Shown piece by piece: positions 1-9,079 of a stretch of DNA of 64,000 bases (position 1 is its first letter; each line of letters begins with the position of its first letter). Under the pieces are notes generated by a model, which worked only from the letters and a program-made list of their open reading frames with translations, did not search any database and was not told the DNA's origin. The position numbers and the translations under genes were made by a program. The DNA is from an uncultured Candidatus Entotheonella sp. Lineage in GTDB: Bacteria; Tectomicrobia; Entotheonellia; Entotheonellales; Entotheonellaceae. The DNA lies in assembly GCA_958295825.1 (NCBI GenBank), contig OY282375.1, positions 2,713,489 to 2,777,488 on the forward strand, written 5' to 3'.

Positions 1-1262
1 TCATCGCCGACACGCGGACGAACAGCCTGGTGCTGATCGCCACACCCGCCAGCATGGAGGTGGCCCAAGACATCATCACCAAGCTGGACATCCCAACGCC
101 TGCCGGCCGGGGCAAAATTCACGTCTATTACCTGTCCCACGCCAACGCCGAGGAACTGGCGCAGGTACTGACGGCGCAGGCGCCCGAAATTGCCCGGATG
201 CAGGAAACGCAGGCGGACGAACAACCCCGGCAAGCCCGAAGGCCCGCTGGCGGTACGACGCCCACGGACATCACGATTACCGCCGACAAGCCGACCAATT
301 CTCTGGTCATTACGGCCGATACGGAAACCTACGCGGTTATCGAGGAGATTATTCAGAAACTCGATATTCGCCGTGCCCAGGTGCTGATCGAAGGCTTGAT
401 TGCAGAGGTCACACTGGATACGGCCAGCCAGCTCGGCGTGGAGTGGCGCGTCATCGACGAACCCAATGGCTTTCAGGTGTTCGCCAGCTCAACGGGATCG
501 AGTGGTCCCAGCGGTACCGGCGTGCTCAACGCCCTCACGTCCAATCCTCTGGCCGCGGGCAGCTCGGGCTTTCTGATTGGCGCCCTGCGCAATACGATAA
601 AAATCGGCAACAATGAGATTTTCAATATCCCGGCCCTCCTACGGGCGTTTCAAGGTAATACCAATGTCGATGTCCTCGCCACGCCGAACTTGCTGACGAC
701 CGATAATGAAGAGGCCGAAATCGTCGTCGGTGAGGAACGGCCCTTTTTAACCTCGAGCCAAAGCACGCCATCCGGTGGGGTTGTTTCAACGACCCGTGGC
801 TTCGAATTCCGTGATACGGGCATTACGCTGCGTATGACACCACAAATCAGTCAGGATCGTACGGTCCGCACGGAGTTGTTCCTGGAGATCACCCGCTTTG
901 TTTCAGAGGCCGAAGTCGGAGCTGTGAGGACGACCAAACGTTCAACCAAGACAACGGTCATCGTAGACGATGGGCAGACGATCGTGCTCGGCGGACTCAT
1001 TCAGGAAGCGAGTAACGACGCTGAAACCCGAGTGCCTTTTCTGAGCAATCTGCCCCTGCTCGGCGGGCTTTTCAAGCAGACGAACAAGCAGAACGTGAAG
1101 ACCAATCTATTGATCTTCCTGACCCCGCATATCATTTCCACACGCGAGGATGTCGACCGGGTGACGGCGCACAAACGAGGGCAGTCCGATAAATCCGAGG
1201 TCATTGAGCAAAAACTGCGCGCAGGACAGCCGAAAGACAACCTCGAATGGCTGCTCGATTAA
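1..1262 (+). CDS. gspD: Type II secretion secretin GspD, 3' part (5' end outside window)
   Basis: Outer-membrane secretin, the gated multimer through which type II substrates leave the periplasm. The frame is open from base 3, where the peptide reads IADTRTNSLVLIATP, an N-domain motif, so the true start lies upstream and the GTG at 30 is only an internal codon. A further N-domain runs over roughly residues 20-55, followed by a second TNSLVI-type motif and then the secretin core, which begins near the LIEGLIAEV segment and ends with VPLLGGLFK and LLIFLTPHII, hallmarks of the family. It is followed after 26 bases by gspE on the same strand, the usual gspD-gspE order. The C-terminal tail is short and charged. 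A type IV pilus secretin is less likely because gspE, gspF, gspL and gspM-type genes follow. Confidence 0.93.
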   Translation, partial: IADTRTNSLVLIATPASMEVAQDIITKLDIPTPAGRGKIHVYYLSHANAEELAQVLTAQAPEIARMQETQADEQPRQARRPAGGTTPTDITITADKPTNSLVITADTETYAVIEEIIQKLDIRRAQVLIEGLIAEVTLDTASQLGVEWRVIDEPNGFQVFASSTGSSGPSGTGVLNALTSNPLAAGSSGFLIGALRNTIKIGNNEIFNIPALLRAFQGNTNVDVLATPNLLTTDNEEAEIVVGEERPFLTSSQSTPSGGVVSTTRGFEFRDTGITLRMTPQISQDRTVRTELFLEITRFVSEAEVGAVRTTKRSTKTTVIVDDGQTIVLGGLIQEASNDAETRVPFLSNLPLLGGLFKQTNKQNVKTNLLIFLTPHIISTREDVDRVTAHKRGQSDKSEVIEQKLRAGQPKDNLEWLLD

Positions 1263-1288
1263 GGGCTACAACGGAGGAAACGTCCATC

Positions 1289-2995
1289 ATGCCGCGAACG
1301 TCCCTGGCTGACATCCTGATCGACACCGGCGACCTGACGCCCGAGCAGCGGACGCGCGCCGAGGCGTTGAGCGCAGAACGTCAGCTGCCGCTGTCGGAGG
1401 TGCTGCTGCGGCAACACATGATCAGCGACGATGCGCTGTTGCGGGCGCAGGGCTTGCAGCTCGGCATGACGTACTGGAAGGCGTTACCCGACGGCGAGTT
1501 CGACGTGTCGCTGATGCATCGTGTGCCGCTGGGGTTCGCGCGGCAGCACAAGCTGGTACCGCTCCGCATGCAGGACGACACCGCACTGGTGGCCATCAGC
1601 CGGGCGCTGGATTTGCAGCCGCTCGACGACGTCAGCCTGCTTCTCAAGGCGCCGGTAGAGCCGGTACTCAGCAGCGAGCGCGAAATTATCAGCGCCCTGA
1701 ACCGCTTCTACGACACCGGCTCGCAGACGGCCGACACAGTCATTCAGAACCTGGACGATGAAACGATGGGCCGCCTGGCGCACGATATGGAAGGACCGCA
1801 GGACATTCTCGAGCACGCGACCGAGGCGCCCATCATCCAGCTCGTCAACCTGATTTTGTCGCAGGCGGTGCGGGACCGCGCCAGTGACATCCATATCGAG
1901 CCGTTCGAGCGGACGCTCAAGGTGAGATACCGCATCGACGGCGTGCTGCATGAGGTGCTGTCGCCGCCCAAGGCGCTTCAGCCGCGCATCATCTCGCGTC
2001 TCAAGGTCATGGCCGACCTGAACATCGCCGAGACGCGGCTGCCGCAGGACGGCAGAATCGCCATCCGGGTGCGCAACCGCGAGATCGACATTCGCGTATC
2101 GGTGGTGCCGACAGCGTTCGGCGAGCGCCTGGTGCTGCGATTGCTGGACAAGTCGGGTGCCCTGTTCCAACTAGAGGAGATCGGCTTGTCGCCGGAACTG
2201 CTTCCGGCATATGGCCGCCTGATTCACCGTTCCCACGGCATCATTCTGGTCACTGGACCCACCGGCAGCGGCAAGAGCACGACACTGTACGCCACTTTGC
2301 AACGTATCAACTCGCCGCAGTTGAACATTATCACCGTCGAGGATCCGATCGAGTACCAGATCAACGGCGTCGGGCAGATTCACGTTAATCCCAAAATCGA
2401 TTTGACGTTCGCCAATGGCCTGCGCTCCATTCTCCGGCAGGACCCGGACGTTATCATGGTAGGCGAGATTCGCGACCGCGAGACCGCGGAAATCGCCATC
2501 CAGGCGTCGCTCACCGGGCATTTGGTGCTGAGCACGCTGCATACCAACGACGCCGCCAGCGCGGTGACGCGGCTGCTGGACATGGGCATCGAGCCGTTCC
2601 TCATCTCCTCCTCGGTGCTGGCCATGATGGCGCAACGCCTGGTGCGCGTGCTGTGCCCCGAATGCCGCGAGCCGGGAAGGCCGGAGCGCGAAACGCTGCG
2701 CGAGCTAGGTCTGGAGTCCGACGCCGCCGGAGTCGCACAGGGGGAATGGTTTGTCAGCCGCGGCTGCGAAGGCTGCCGCGGCACCGGCTACCGGGGGCGC
2801 ACCGGCATTTACGAGTTGCTGCCGGTCGATGACCCCATCCGCCGTCTGGTTATGGAGCAGGCCAACGCCAGCATGCTGCGCAGCGCTGCCATCGAACGCG
2901 GCATGCGCCCGTTGCTGCAGGACGGCGCGCGCAAGGTGCTGGCGGGCACAACGACGGCGGAAGAAGTTTTGCGAGTCACTCAGGATAACGATTGA
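1289..2995 (+). CDS. gspE: Type II secretion ATPase GspE
   Basis: Cytoplasmic hexameric ATPase that powers pseudopilus assembly. I chose the ATG at 1289 because GGAGG lies 1274-1278 upstream; an in-frame start at 1247 overlapping gspD has no such site. The 568-residue product has an N-terminal GspE/PilB N-domain (about residues 1-150), then the ATPase core with Walker A GPTGSGKST near residue 322, a Walker B region with DPDVIMVGEIRD near 390, and a C-terminal zinc-binding pair, CPEC near 456 and CEGC near 492. Both the length and the tetracysteine element match GspE/PilB rather than retraction ATPases. It sits between gspD and gspF on the same strand, so co-transcription is expected. Confidence 0.95.
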   Translation: MPRTSLADILIDTGDLTPEQRTRAEALSAERQLPLSEVLLRQHMISDDALLRAQGLQLGMTYWKALPDGEFDVSLMHRVPLGFARQHKLVPLRMQDDTALVAISRALDLQPLDDVSLLLKAPVEPVLSSEREIISALNRFYDTGSQTADTVIQNLDDETMGRLAHDMEGPQDILEHATEAPIIQLVNLILSQAVRDRASDIHIEPFERTLKVRYRIDGVLHEVLSPPKALQPRIISRLKVMADLNIAETRLPQDGRIAIRVRNREIDIRVSVVPTAFGERLVLRLLDKSGALFQLEEIGLSPELLPAYGRLIHRSHGIILVTGPTGSGKSTTLYATLQRINSPQLNIITVEDPIEYQINGVGQIHVNPKIDLTFANGLRSILRQDPDVIMVGEIRDRETAEIAIQASLTGHLVLSTLHTNDAASAVTRLLDMGIEPFLISSSVLAMMAQRLVRVLCPECREPGRPERETLRELGLESDAAGVAQGEWFVSRGCEGCRGTGYRGRTGIYELLPVDDPIRRLVMEQANASMLRSAAIERGMRPLLQDGARKVLAGTTTAEEVLRVTQDND

Positions 2996-3047
2996 TTTCA
3001 GGCTGACAGCAAACGGCCAGAGAAGGCTATTGCGAGGGTAAGCGGTC

Positions 3048-4274
3048 ATGCCGGTTTACACATACAGCGCGCTGAACGAACGCGGCAAGGTGACGAAGGG
3101 GGTCATCAATGCCGACAGCCCCCGAGCGGCGCGCGGCAAATTGCGACAGACGGGTCTTTTCGCCACCGACATTCTGGAAACCGCCGAGGCCGAGGCCCAC
3201 GGTGGCGGGCGCAACCTGTCGAGCTTCTCGCTGCTGCAACGCGTTCGGCCGCAGGATCTGACGGTGATGACGCGCCAGTTCGCCACCTTGATGGCAGCCA
3301 ACCTGACCGTGGTCGAGGCACTGACGGCGTTGATTGAGCAAACGGAAAGCCGGCAGTTGCAGAAGACGCTCATCCAAGTGCGGGAGAGCATCAACGAGGG
3401 CAGCAGCCTGGCGGCGGCGTTGGATCAGCATCCGAGAGTTTTTTCGGGTCTGTTTGTCAACATGGCGCGCGCCGGCGAGACCAGCGGCACCCTGCCGGTG
3501 GTCATGCTGTGGCTGGCGGATTTGACCGAGCGGCAGCTCGACACCCGCAACCAGATCACCGCCAAGATGTACTATCCCCTCTTCATGCTGGTCATCGGTG
3601 GCTTGGTGCTGCTGGCACTGCTTACCTACGTCGTGCCGACCGTGACCATGATTTTCAGTCACATGAGCGCCACGCTGCCGCTACCGACGCGCATCCTCAT
3701 CGCGGTCAGCGACTTCCTAAAGGCGTATTGGTGGATCATGGGTCTGGCCGCTTTCGGCATCTTCCTGGCCGTGGAACGGTACCGACGCACCACGCGCGGC
3801 ACACGGCGATTTGACCTCTGGAAGATACGGGCGCCGCTCGTCGGCAAGCTGGCTCTACGCATGGCCATGTCGCGCTTCACCCGCACCTTGGGCATGCTGC
3901 TGCACAGCGACATCCCGCTGCTCGATTCCTTGGAGATCGCCCGCGCCGTGGTCAACAACGCGGTGCTGTCGGACGCCATTCGGCGCGCCCAAGAGGAAAT
4001 CCGCGAGGGCGCCACGATCGCCGCGCCCTTGCAGGCCAGCGGTTATTTCCCGCCGCTGGTGTCGCACATGATATCCGTTGGCGAGAAGACCGGGCGACTC
4101 GAAGAAATGCTGCTGCGGGTCGCCGACAATTACGACAACGAGGTGCGCTCGAGCGTCGAGGGCCTGACCTCGCTGGTGGAACCGGTCATCATCGTGCTCA
4201 TGGCGGTTGTGGTGTTCGGCATCATGCTGGCGGTGTTGCTACCTATTTTCGAACTCAATACGACAATCCGCTGA
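3048..4274 (+). CDS. gspF: Type II secretion inner-membrane platform protein GspF
   Basis: Polytopic inner-membrane platform protein that couples the GspE ATPase to pseudopilus growth. The 408-residue product shows the duplicated GspF/PilC cytoplasmic domain (about residues 65-190 and 270-390) separated by hydrophobic segments near 170-195, 220-240 and 375-400. The N-terminus MPVYTYSALNERGKVTKG is the standard start of this family. It lies 52 bases after gspE and 32 bases before the gspL-like gene, in one transcription direction. No pseudopilin genes (gspG-K) follow, unlike the classical operon order, so those must lie elsewhere. Confidence 0.94.
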   Translation: MPVYTYSALNERGKVTKGVINADSPRAARGKLRQTGLFATDILETAEAEAHGGGRNLSSFSLLQRVRPQDLTVMTRQFATLMAANLTVVEALTALIEQTESRQLQKTLIQVRESINEGSSLAAALDQHPRVFSGLFVNMARAGETSGTLPVVMLWLADLTERQLDTRNQITAKMYYPLFMLVIGGLVLLALLTYVVPTVTMIFSHMSATLPLPTRILIAVSDFLKAYWWIMGLAAFGIFLAVERYRRTTRGTRRFDLWKIRAPLVGKLALRMAMSRFTRTLGMLLHSDIPLLDSLEIARAVVNNAVLSDAIRRAQEEIREGATIAAPLQASGYFPPLVSHMISVGEKTGRLEEMLLRVADNYDNEVRSSVEGLTSLVEPVIIVLMAVVVFGIMLAVLLPIFELNTTIR

Positions 4275-4306
4275 TCCGCGCGGCAATTTGGCGAAGGCAA
4301 ACGCTC

Positions 4307-5812
4307 ATGCCACAACAGGTGCTCGGTATTGCGCTTGAGGACAACCACATTACGGCGGTACGGCTGACGGGACACAGCAGGGCGTACGACGTCACGTTGG
4401 CGTTGCGCCAGCCCTTGTCGGCGCACGACGACCCGGAGGAGCACGCCAGGCTGCAGCGCGAGACGATGCGGCAAGTGGTGGAGGCCCATGGCCTGCGGGG
4501 CGACACGGTGCTGGCGGCACTGCCGGCGCACCACGCCATTGTGCGCAACCTGACGCTGCCGTTCCGCGACCTGCGCCGCATTCGCCAGATGATTACCTTC
4601 GCGCTGGACGAACACATGCCCTTCGAGCCAGAAGACGTGGTGGTGGATTTTCGCCCACTGCCCATACAGCAAGTTCCGCAGCAGACGCAGGTGTTGGTCG
4701 CGGGGATGCCCAAGCAGGAAATCGTTGGCGATCTGGCGCTATTCAGGAGCGCCGGTTTGGAACCCAGCGTGCTCGACCTCGACGTGTTCAGTCTGGCCAG
4801 CGCCGCCGTGCTGGGCAGTAACGGCGTGCCGGGCAAGACCGCCCTCCTCCACGTACATCCGGAGCGAACGCTACTGACCCTGCTGCACGACGGCGCACCG
4901 CTGTTCGTGCGCAGCCTGGCTCAGGGCATGCCGACGGACAGCGATGATTTACCGGACGCGCAGAAGCTGGGCAAGCAATTGCGGCATACGCTGTACGCCT
5001 GCGAACATGCGGTGCAAGTGGCCTATGAGCCGGACCTGTTGCTGCTATTCGGTGCCGACCGTGATCAATTGGCACACCTGGCTCTGGGGCTGAGCGAAGC
5101 CACCGACCTGCAGACGCACGTGTGGCGGCTTGAGGCACCGGGCTACAAACCGGCCAATGGCGGTAGCGCGTCACCTGATCCGGGGTCGGCAGGGCATGCC
5201 ATTGCGCTTGGCGCGGCATTGCGCGGCCTGCACCGCCAGGTTGGGGGGCTGAACCTGCGCCGCGGGGAGTTTGCGCCACACAGCAACCTGCGCGAACTGC
5301 GCGGCAAGCTCATTGCCTTGGGTGTTCTGGCGGTTGCCGTTGGCGGTCTGGGATTGGGCAACCTATACTTGCAGAATCATTACAAAGCCCGGCGTCTGGC
5401 GCAGTTGCATGACAGTATCGCCAAGGGTTTCAACGACGTGCTGCCGAGCACACGTATGGTGCAACCGGTGGCACAGATGCGTGAGAAAATGCGCGACCTC
5501 GACAAGCGCCTGCGAGCCTTCGGCGGCCTGACGGGGGCGCAGCTTTCCGGGCTTCAGATCTTGCGCGAGCTAAGCGCCCGAGTGCCGGCGTCGCTGGGGG
5601 TTGAGGTCGACAACCTGAACATCAGCGGCGACGTGATCGAATTGAGTGCCAGCACGGCGTCCTACGACAACGTGGTCAAGCTGCAGAGCGCCTTTGCCGC
5701 CTCGCCTCTCCTGAGTGACGTAACGATTAACAATACCCGGCAAGGGGCAAACAATTCGGTGCAATTCAAGCTCAGCCTGCGCGCCGCGAGTGGCCTTCAA
5801 GGGACGCCATGA
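4307..5812 (+). CDS. gspL: GspL-type assembly protein (PilM-like plus PilN-like fusion)
   Basis: Predicted cytoplasm-to-periplasm scaffold linking GspE to the platform. The first 300 or so residues are an actin-like PilM/GspL cytoplasmic domain (start MPQQVLGIALEDNHITAVRL). A linker leads into one membrane helix near residues 335-356 (LIALGVLAVAVGGLGLGNLY). The C-terminal periplasmic part resembles PilN, with a coiled region and the LRELSARVPASLGVEVDNLN segment typical of PilN. GspL is known to correspond to a PilM-PilN fusion, so this architecture supports type II secretion. The gene overlaps gspM by four bases (ATGA), implying translational coupling. Sequence conservation is weak in this family, so the exact name is less sure than for gspE or gspF. 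Confidence 0.8.
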   Translation: MPQQVLGIALEDNHITAVRLTGHSRAYDVTLALRQPLSAHDDPEEHARLQRETMRQVVEAHGLRGDTVLAALPAHHAIVRNLTLPFRDLRRIRQMITFALDEHMPFEPEDVVVDFRPLPIQQVPQQTQVLVAGMPKQEIVGDLALFRSAGLEPSVLDLDVFSLASAAVLGSNGVPGKTALLHVHPERTLLTLLHDGAPLFVRSLAQGMPTDSDDLPDAQKLGKQLRHTLYACEHAVQVAYEPDLLLLFGADRDQLAHLALGLSEATDLQTHVWRLEAPGYKPANGGSASPDPGSAGHAIALGAALRGLHRQVGGLNLRRGEFAPHSNLRELRGKLIALGVLAVAVGGLGLGNLYLQNHYKARRLAQLHDSIAKGFNDVLPSTRMVQPVAQMREKMRDLDKRLRAFGGLTGAQLSGLQILRELSARVPASLGVEVDNLNISGDVIELSASTASYDNVVKLQSAFAASPLLSDVTINNTRQGANNSVQFKLSLRAASGLQGTP

Positions 5813-6354
5813 ACTACTTTCACATGCTGCAGCGGCGCGAACAGATTCTCGTGGTCGGCGCGGGTGCTCTGGTGCTGGTGGTCGTGCTGTTCACCTTTGT
5901 CATTGATCCCATCCTGGCGCGCGCCGCCAACTTGGATCGCCGGCTCGCTGCCGCCAGCCGCCAACTCATGGAATTGCAGACTCTACGCGGCGATTACCGG
6001 CACCAGAAACAGATTATTGACCGCATTGATGCACAGTTGAGGCGGCAGAGGAAGAATTTCGCCATTTTTTCGCACCTGGAGCAAGTGGCCGGACAAACCG
6101 GCATTCAGGACAAGATTCAATCCATGAACACTGTTGCGAGCCCACCCAACACCGTCTACCAGGAAGACTCGGTAGAGGTCAGAATGGAGGGTGTCACCCT
6201 CACGCAGCTCACCCAGTATCTCCACCAGGTGGCAAGGTCGCCGCAGGTGCTAAGGATCAAACGCCTGCAGGTCAAGCCAACGCGTGAGAACCGGCAACTG
6301 CTTTCGGTACGGTTCCGCGTCTCGGTGTTCAGTCTCGTGGAGTCCACCGGGTAG
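5809..6354 (+). CDS. gspM: GspM/PilO-like assembly protein
   Basis: Small bitopic inner-membrane protein of 181 residues expected to pair with GspL. A short cytoplasmic N-terminus is followed by a single membrane helix (about residues 13-33, LVVGAGALVLVVVLFTFV), a coiled-coil stretch (35-85) and a ferredoxin-like periplasmic domain (90-175). This is the PilO/GspM layout. Its ATG overlaps the gspL stop codon, so the two proteins are probably made in equal amounts. It is the last gene of the secretion cluster; a sigma70-type promoter for the next genes begins just downstream. The family is recognised from topology and position more than from motifs. Confidence 0.78.
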   Translation: MNYFHMLQRREQILVVGAGALVLVVVLFTFVIDPILARAANLDRRLAAASRQLMELQTLRGDYRHQKQIIDRIDAQLRRQRKNFAIFSHLEQVAGQTGIQDKIQSMNTVASPPNTVYQEDSVEVRMEGVTLTQLTQYLHQVARSPQVLRIKRLQVKPTRENRQLLSVRFRVSVFSLVESTG

Positions 6355-6368
6355 GTCGCCTGGCGGCG

Positions 6369-6398
6369 TTGAATTTGGCGGATTACTGCCGGTATAAT
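6369..6398 (+). promoter_or_regulatory. Sigma70-type promoter for the DUF1800 operon
   Basis: A -35 box TTGAAT (6369-6374) is followed after 18 bases by a perfect -10 box TATAAT (6393-6398). It lies between gspM and the DUF1800 gene, about 100 bases before that start, leaving a leader of roughly 95 bases. This separates the secretion cluster from the following operon. Confidence 0.6.
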
Positions 6399-6499
6399 GC
6401 GCGTCGCTGGTCAACTGGCTTCAGTTGACGGGTTTCACCCCCTTTCAATTATCCAAGCTCTGAGCCATCGTCGGACCCTGAACGGAGGAAGGTCGCAAG

Positions 6500-7903
6500 A
6501 TGAAATCTGTTCGTACATTGGTAGCCCATCTGATGCGGCGCGCCGGATTCGGCGCCACGCCGGCCGAACTCGATGCCCTAACCCGAGACAAGACTTACGA
6601 AGAAATCGTTGACGATCTCATTCATCCCGAGCGCTTTCCCACTATCGACATGTCATTCGTGGATCGCTACTACGGCGGTGAACTGGTTGCCATCCACGTT
6701 GGCAAGTGGCTGTACCGCATGGTCAACACGCAGCGGCCCCTGGAAGAAAAGATGGCGCTGTTCCTGCACCACATCTTTCCCGTTGCCTGGGGCAAGAGCG
6801 AGCACGGGCCCTCCATCTACCGGCAGATCGACATGTTCCGCAGCGTCGCCATGACGGACATGCGGACCATTCTGCTGGAGCTTTCGCGCGACCCCGCCAT
6901 GATTTTCTGGCTCGACAACAACGAAAATCACAAGAACGAAATCAACGAGAACTACGGCAGGGAACTGCTGGAACTGTTCTCCATGGGCGTGGGCAACTAC
7001 ACCGAGGACGACATCAAGAACGCCTCGCGCGCCTTCACCGGCTGGACCTTCCGACAGCCGCTGTCTTTGTACCCTGTCGGCCACTTCTCCGCTGAGTTCG
7101 AGTTCCTGCCCGACGACCATGACGACGGCCCGAAGACGTTCCTTGGCGAAACCGGGAATTTCAACGGCGACGACATCATCGACCTCATCGTCAAACAGCC
7201 GGCCACGGCACGATTCATATGCCGCCACCTCTACAACTTCTTCGTAGAAGACGAGGTGCAGGTGCCGTCCTGGGCAACGGTGCCGGCCAAGAACGAGGCG
7301 GCCATTGAGCACTTGTCCGGTATTTTCATGGACACTCAGGGCGACATGCGTGCCATCCTTGGAGCGCTGTTTAACGCCGACTATTTCAAGCAGGCCATCG
7401 ACTTGCGGAAGGTGAAAAGCCCGACCGAGCTCGTAGCGGGCGTGCTGAAACAGACGGGCGAATTTCAGTCGCCGACGCCCGGCCTGCACGAGTTCGCGGT
7501 CACGACGCTGAACGGCTCGCTGTACGAGGGCACCATGGCGATCATGGGACAGCGGCTGCTCAATCCACCGACCGTTGAGGGCTGGCATACGGGGCACGAG
7601 TGGATCGATTCCGGCACCCTGAGCGAGAGGATCGGCTTCGTCGAGCGGCAATTCGCCGACCGCTCCAAACCGGGCGTCCAGGACATCGTGGCGCGTGCCG
7701 GTGGCCTGGATGGCGAACCGGCTCAGGTGGTCGACCGCTGCCTGGATCTGCTGGGCGGGGTCAAGGTTAGCGATAAGACCTACGAGGCCCTAACGGCCTA
7801 CACAAGGGAGATCAAGAGTTTGGAAAACAGCGGGCAGGACAATGCCGGCGTCCACAATCTGCTGCAGATGGCGGCCTCCACCGTTGACTTTCAGTTCGCC
7901 TGA
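6500..7903 (+). CDS. DUF1800 family protein
   Basis: A 467-residue member of the DUF1800 family, whose biochemical role is not established. It begins with the family signature HLMRRAGFGATPAELDAL and contains LFLHHIFPVAW and the conserved block NYGRELLELFSMGVGNYT around residues 150-170, then AFTGWTF. No clear signal peptide is visible. The start at 6500 has AGGAAGG upstream. It ends four bases before the DUF1501 ribosome-binding region, so the two are co-translated. DUF1800 and DUF1501 genes are very often adjacent in bacteria, suggesting that the two products act together. The following NHL-propeller gene extends this unit. Confidence 0.88.
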   Translation: MKSVRTLVAHLMRRAGFGATPAELDALTRDKTYEEIVDDLIHPERFPTIDMSFVDRYYGGELVAIHVGKWLYRMVNTQRPLEEKMALFLHHIFPVAWGKSEHGPSIYRQIDMFRSVAMTDMRTILLELSRDPAMIFWLDNNENHKNEINENYGRELLELFSMGVGNYTEDDIKNASRAFTGWTFRQPLSLYPVGHFSAEFEFLPDDHDDGPKTFLGETGNFNGDDIIDLIVKQPATARFICRHLYNFFVEDEVQVPSWATVPAKNEAAIEHLSGIFMDTQGDMRAILGALFNADYFKQAIDLRKVKSPTELVAGVLKQTGEFQSPTPGLHEFAVTTLNGSLYEGTMAIMGQRLLNPPTVEGWHTGHEWIDSGTLSERIGFVERQFADRSKPGVQDIVARAGGLDGEPAQVVDRCLDLLGGVKVSDKTYEALTAYTREIKSLENSGQDNAGVHNLLQMAASTVDFQFA

Positions 7904-7920
7904 TGAGGAAAGGGAGAGAC

Positions 7921-9057
7921 ATGAGCGCGAATAAAGCCGAAAACACATTGGTCGTCGTGCAGTTGACCGGCGGCAACGACTTCATGAACACTGTGGTGCC
8001 GTACACCAGTGAGCACTATTACGACGCCCGCAAGAAGATCGTCATTCAGCAGGATCAGGTGCTGCCGATTAACGACACGCTGGGCCTCAACACTAACGCG
8101 GCGCCGCTGAAGCGGCTGTACGATGAAGGCAAGATGGCGATCATCCAGGGCATCGGCTACCCGAACTCAAACCGCTCGCACTTTCGCGGCATGGACATCT
8201 GGCACACCTGCGAGCCCGACAGAGTGGGCAACGAAGGCTGGGTCGGGCTGGCCGTGCGCGAATTGGACCCGCAGGCGGACAACGTGCTGACCGGCGTCAA
8301 CGTCGGCATGGGTCTGCCGCGTGCCATGGCCGTGACCGGCGTGCCGGTGACCTCGGTCGGCGACCTGGAAGGTTATGGCGTCATGAACCGGCTGGAAAAG
8401 GAAGCACTGCGCGGCAAGGCTCTGGCGGCATTCAAGAACATCTACGACCAAGCCATCGGCACCGGCCCGGTGTCGGAATACATCGGCAAGACAGGCATCG
8501 ATATCCTCAAGGGCGCTGACCTGCTGGCCGACGTGGCCGACAAGTACTCATCGACGGTCGAGTATGCCGACAACGTCATCGCCAAGAATCTCCGCGACGT
8601 GGCCCGCATCCATCTGGCCGGCCTCGGCACTCGGATTTTCTACACCGCGCACGGCGGCTACGATACGCACGCCAACGAGATGCCGACGCATCCCAAGCTG
8701 CTGCAAGACCTCTCCGGCGCTATCGCGGACTTCTTCGATGACCTGGAAGAGCACGCCGCCGCAGACGACGTCACCATGCTGGTGTTCACGGAATTCGGCC
8801 GCCGCATGCGCGACAACGGCAGCGGCACCGATCACGGCTCCGGCGGCGGCGCCTTCCTGTTCGGCAGCCAGGTGAACGGCGGCCTGTACGCGGAGTACCC
8901 GTCGCTTGACCCCGCCGACTGGGAGCACGGCGAGGACCTGAAGCACACGATCGATTTTCGCGGCGTTTACGGGACGGTGCTTGAACAATGGATGGGTGTC
9001 GAGGCCAAGCCGATCGTCAAGGGCACGTTCGAGCAACTGACGCCCTTCAAGAACTAG
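7921..9057 (+). CDS. DUF1501 family protein
   Basis: A 378-residue DUF1501 protein, a family related in fold to sulfatase/alkaline-phosphatase enzymes but without an assigned reaction. The start ATG at 7921 is preferred over the one at 7903 because AGGAAAGGGAG lies just before it. Family features include LVVVQLTGGNDFMNTVVP near the N-terminus, SNRSHFRGMDIWHT around residue 85, GGYDTH near 245 and TEFGRRMRDNGSGTDHG near 290-306, the last being the most conserved metal-site-like block. Many DUF1501 proteins carry a twin-arginine signal; none is visible here, so this one may be cytoplasmic. It is coupled to the upstream DUF1800 gene. Confidence 0.88.
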   Translation: MSANKAENTLVVVQLTGGNDFMNTVVPYTSEHYYDARKKIVIQQDQVLPINDTLGLNTNAAPLKRLYDEGKMAIIQGIGYPNSNRSHFRGMDIWHTCEPDRVGNEGWVGLAVRELDPQADNVLTGVNVGMGLPRAMAVTGVPVTSVGDLEGYGVMNRLEKEALRGKALAAFKNIYDQAIGTGPVSEYIGKTGIDILKGADLLADVADKYSSTVEYADNVIAKNLRDVARIHLAGLGTRIFYTAHGGYDTHANEMPTHPKLLQDLSGAIADFFDDLEEHAAADDVTMLVFTEFGRRMRDNGSGTDHGSGGGAFLFGSQVNGGLYAEYPSLDPADWEHGEDLKHTIDFRGVYGTVLEQWMGVEAKPIVKGTFEQLTPFKN

Positions 9058-9079
9058 GCGGCAGCAGGGAGAGCGACTT

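Noticed and set aside
1..6354. The secretion genes read as a type IV pilus operon (pilQ/B/C/M-N/O)
   Set aside because: The PilM-PilN part is one protein, the secretin shows no pilotin/AMIN features in the visible part, and the order D-E-F-L-M fits type II secretion better.
6653..7651. A 332-codon minus-strand frame
   Set aside because: It is antisense to the DUF1800 gene, which has conserved motifs.
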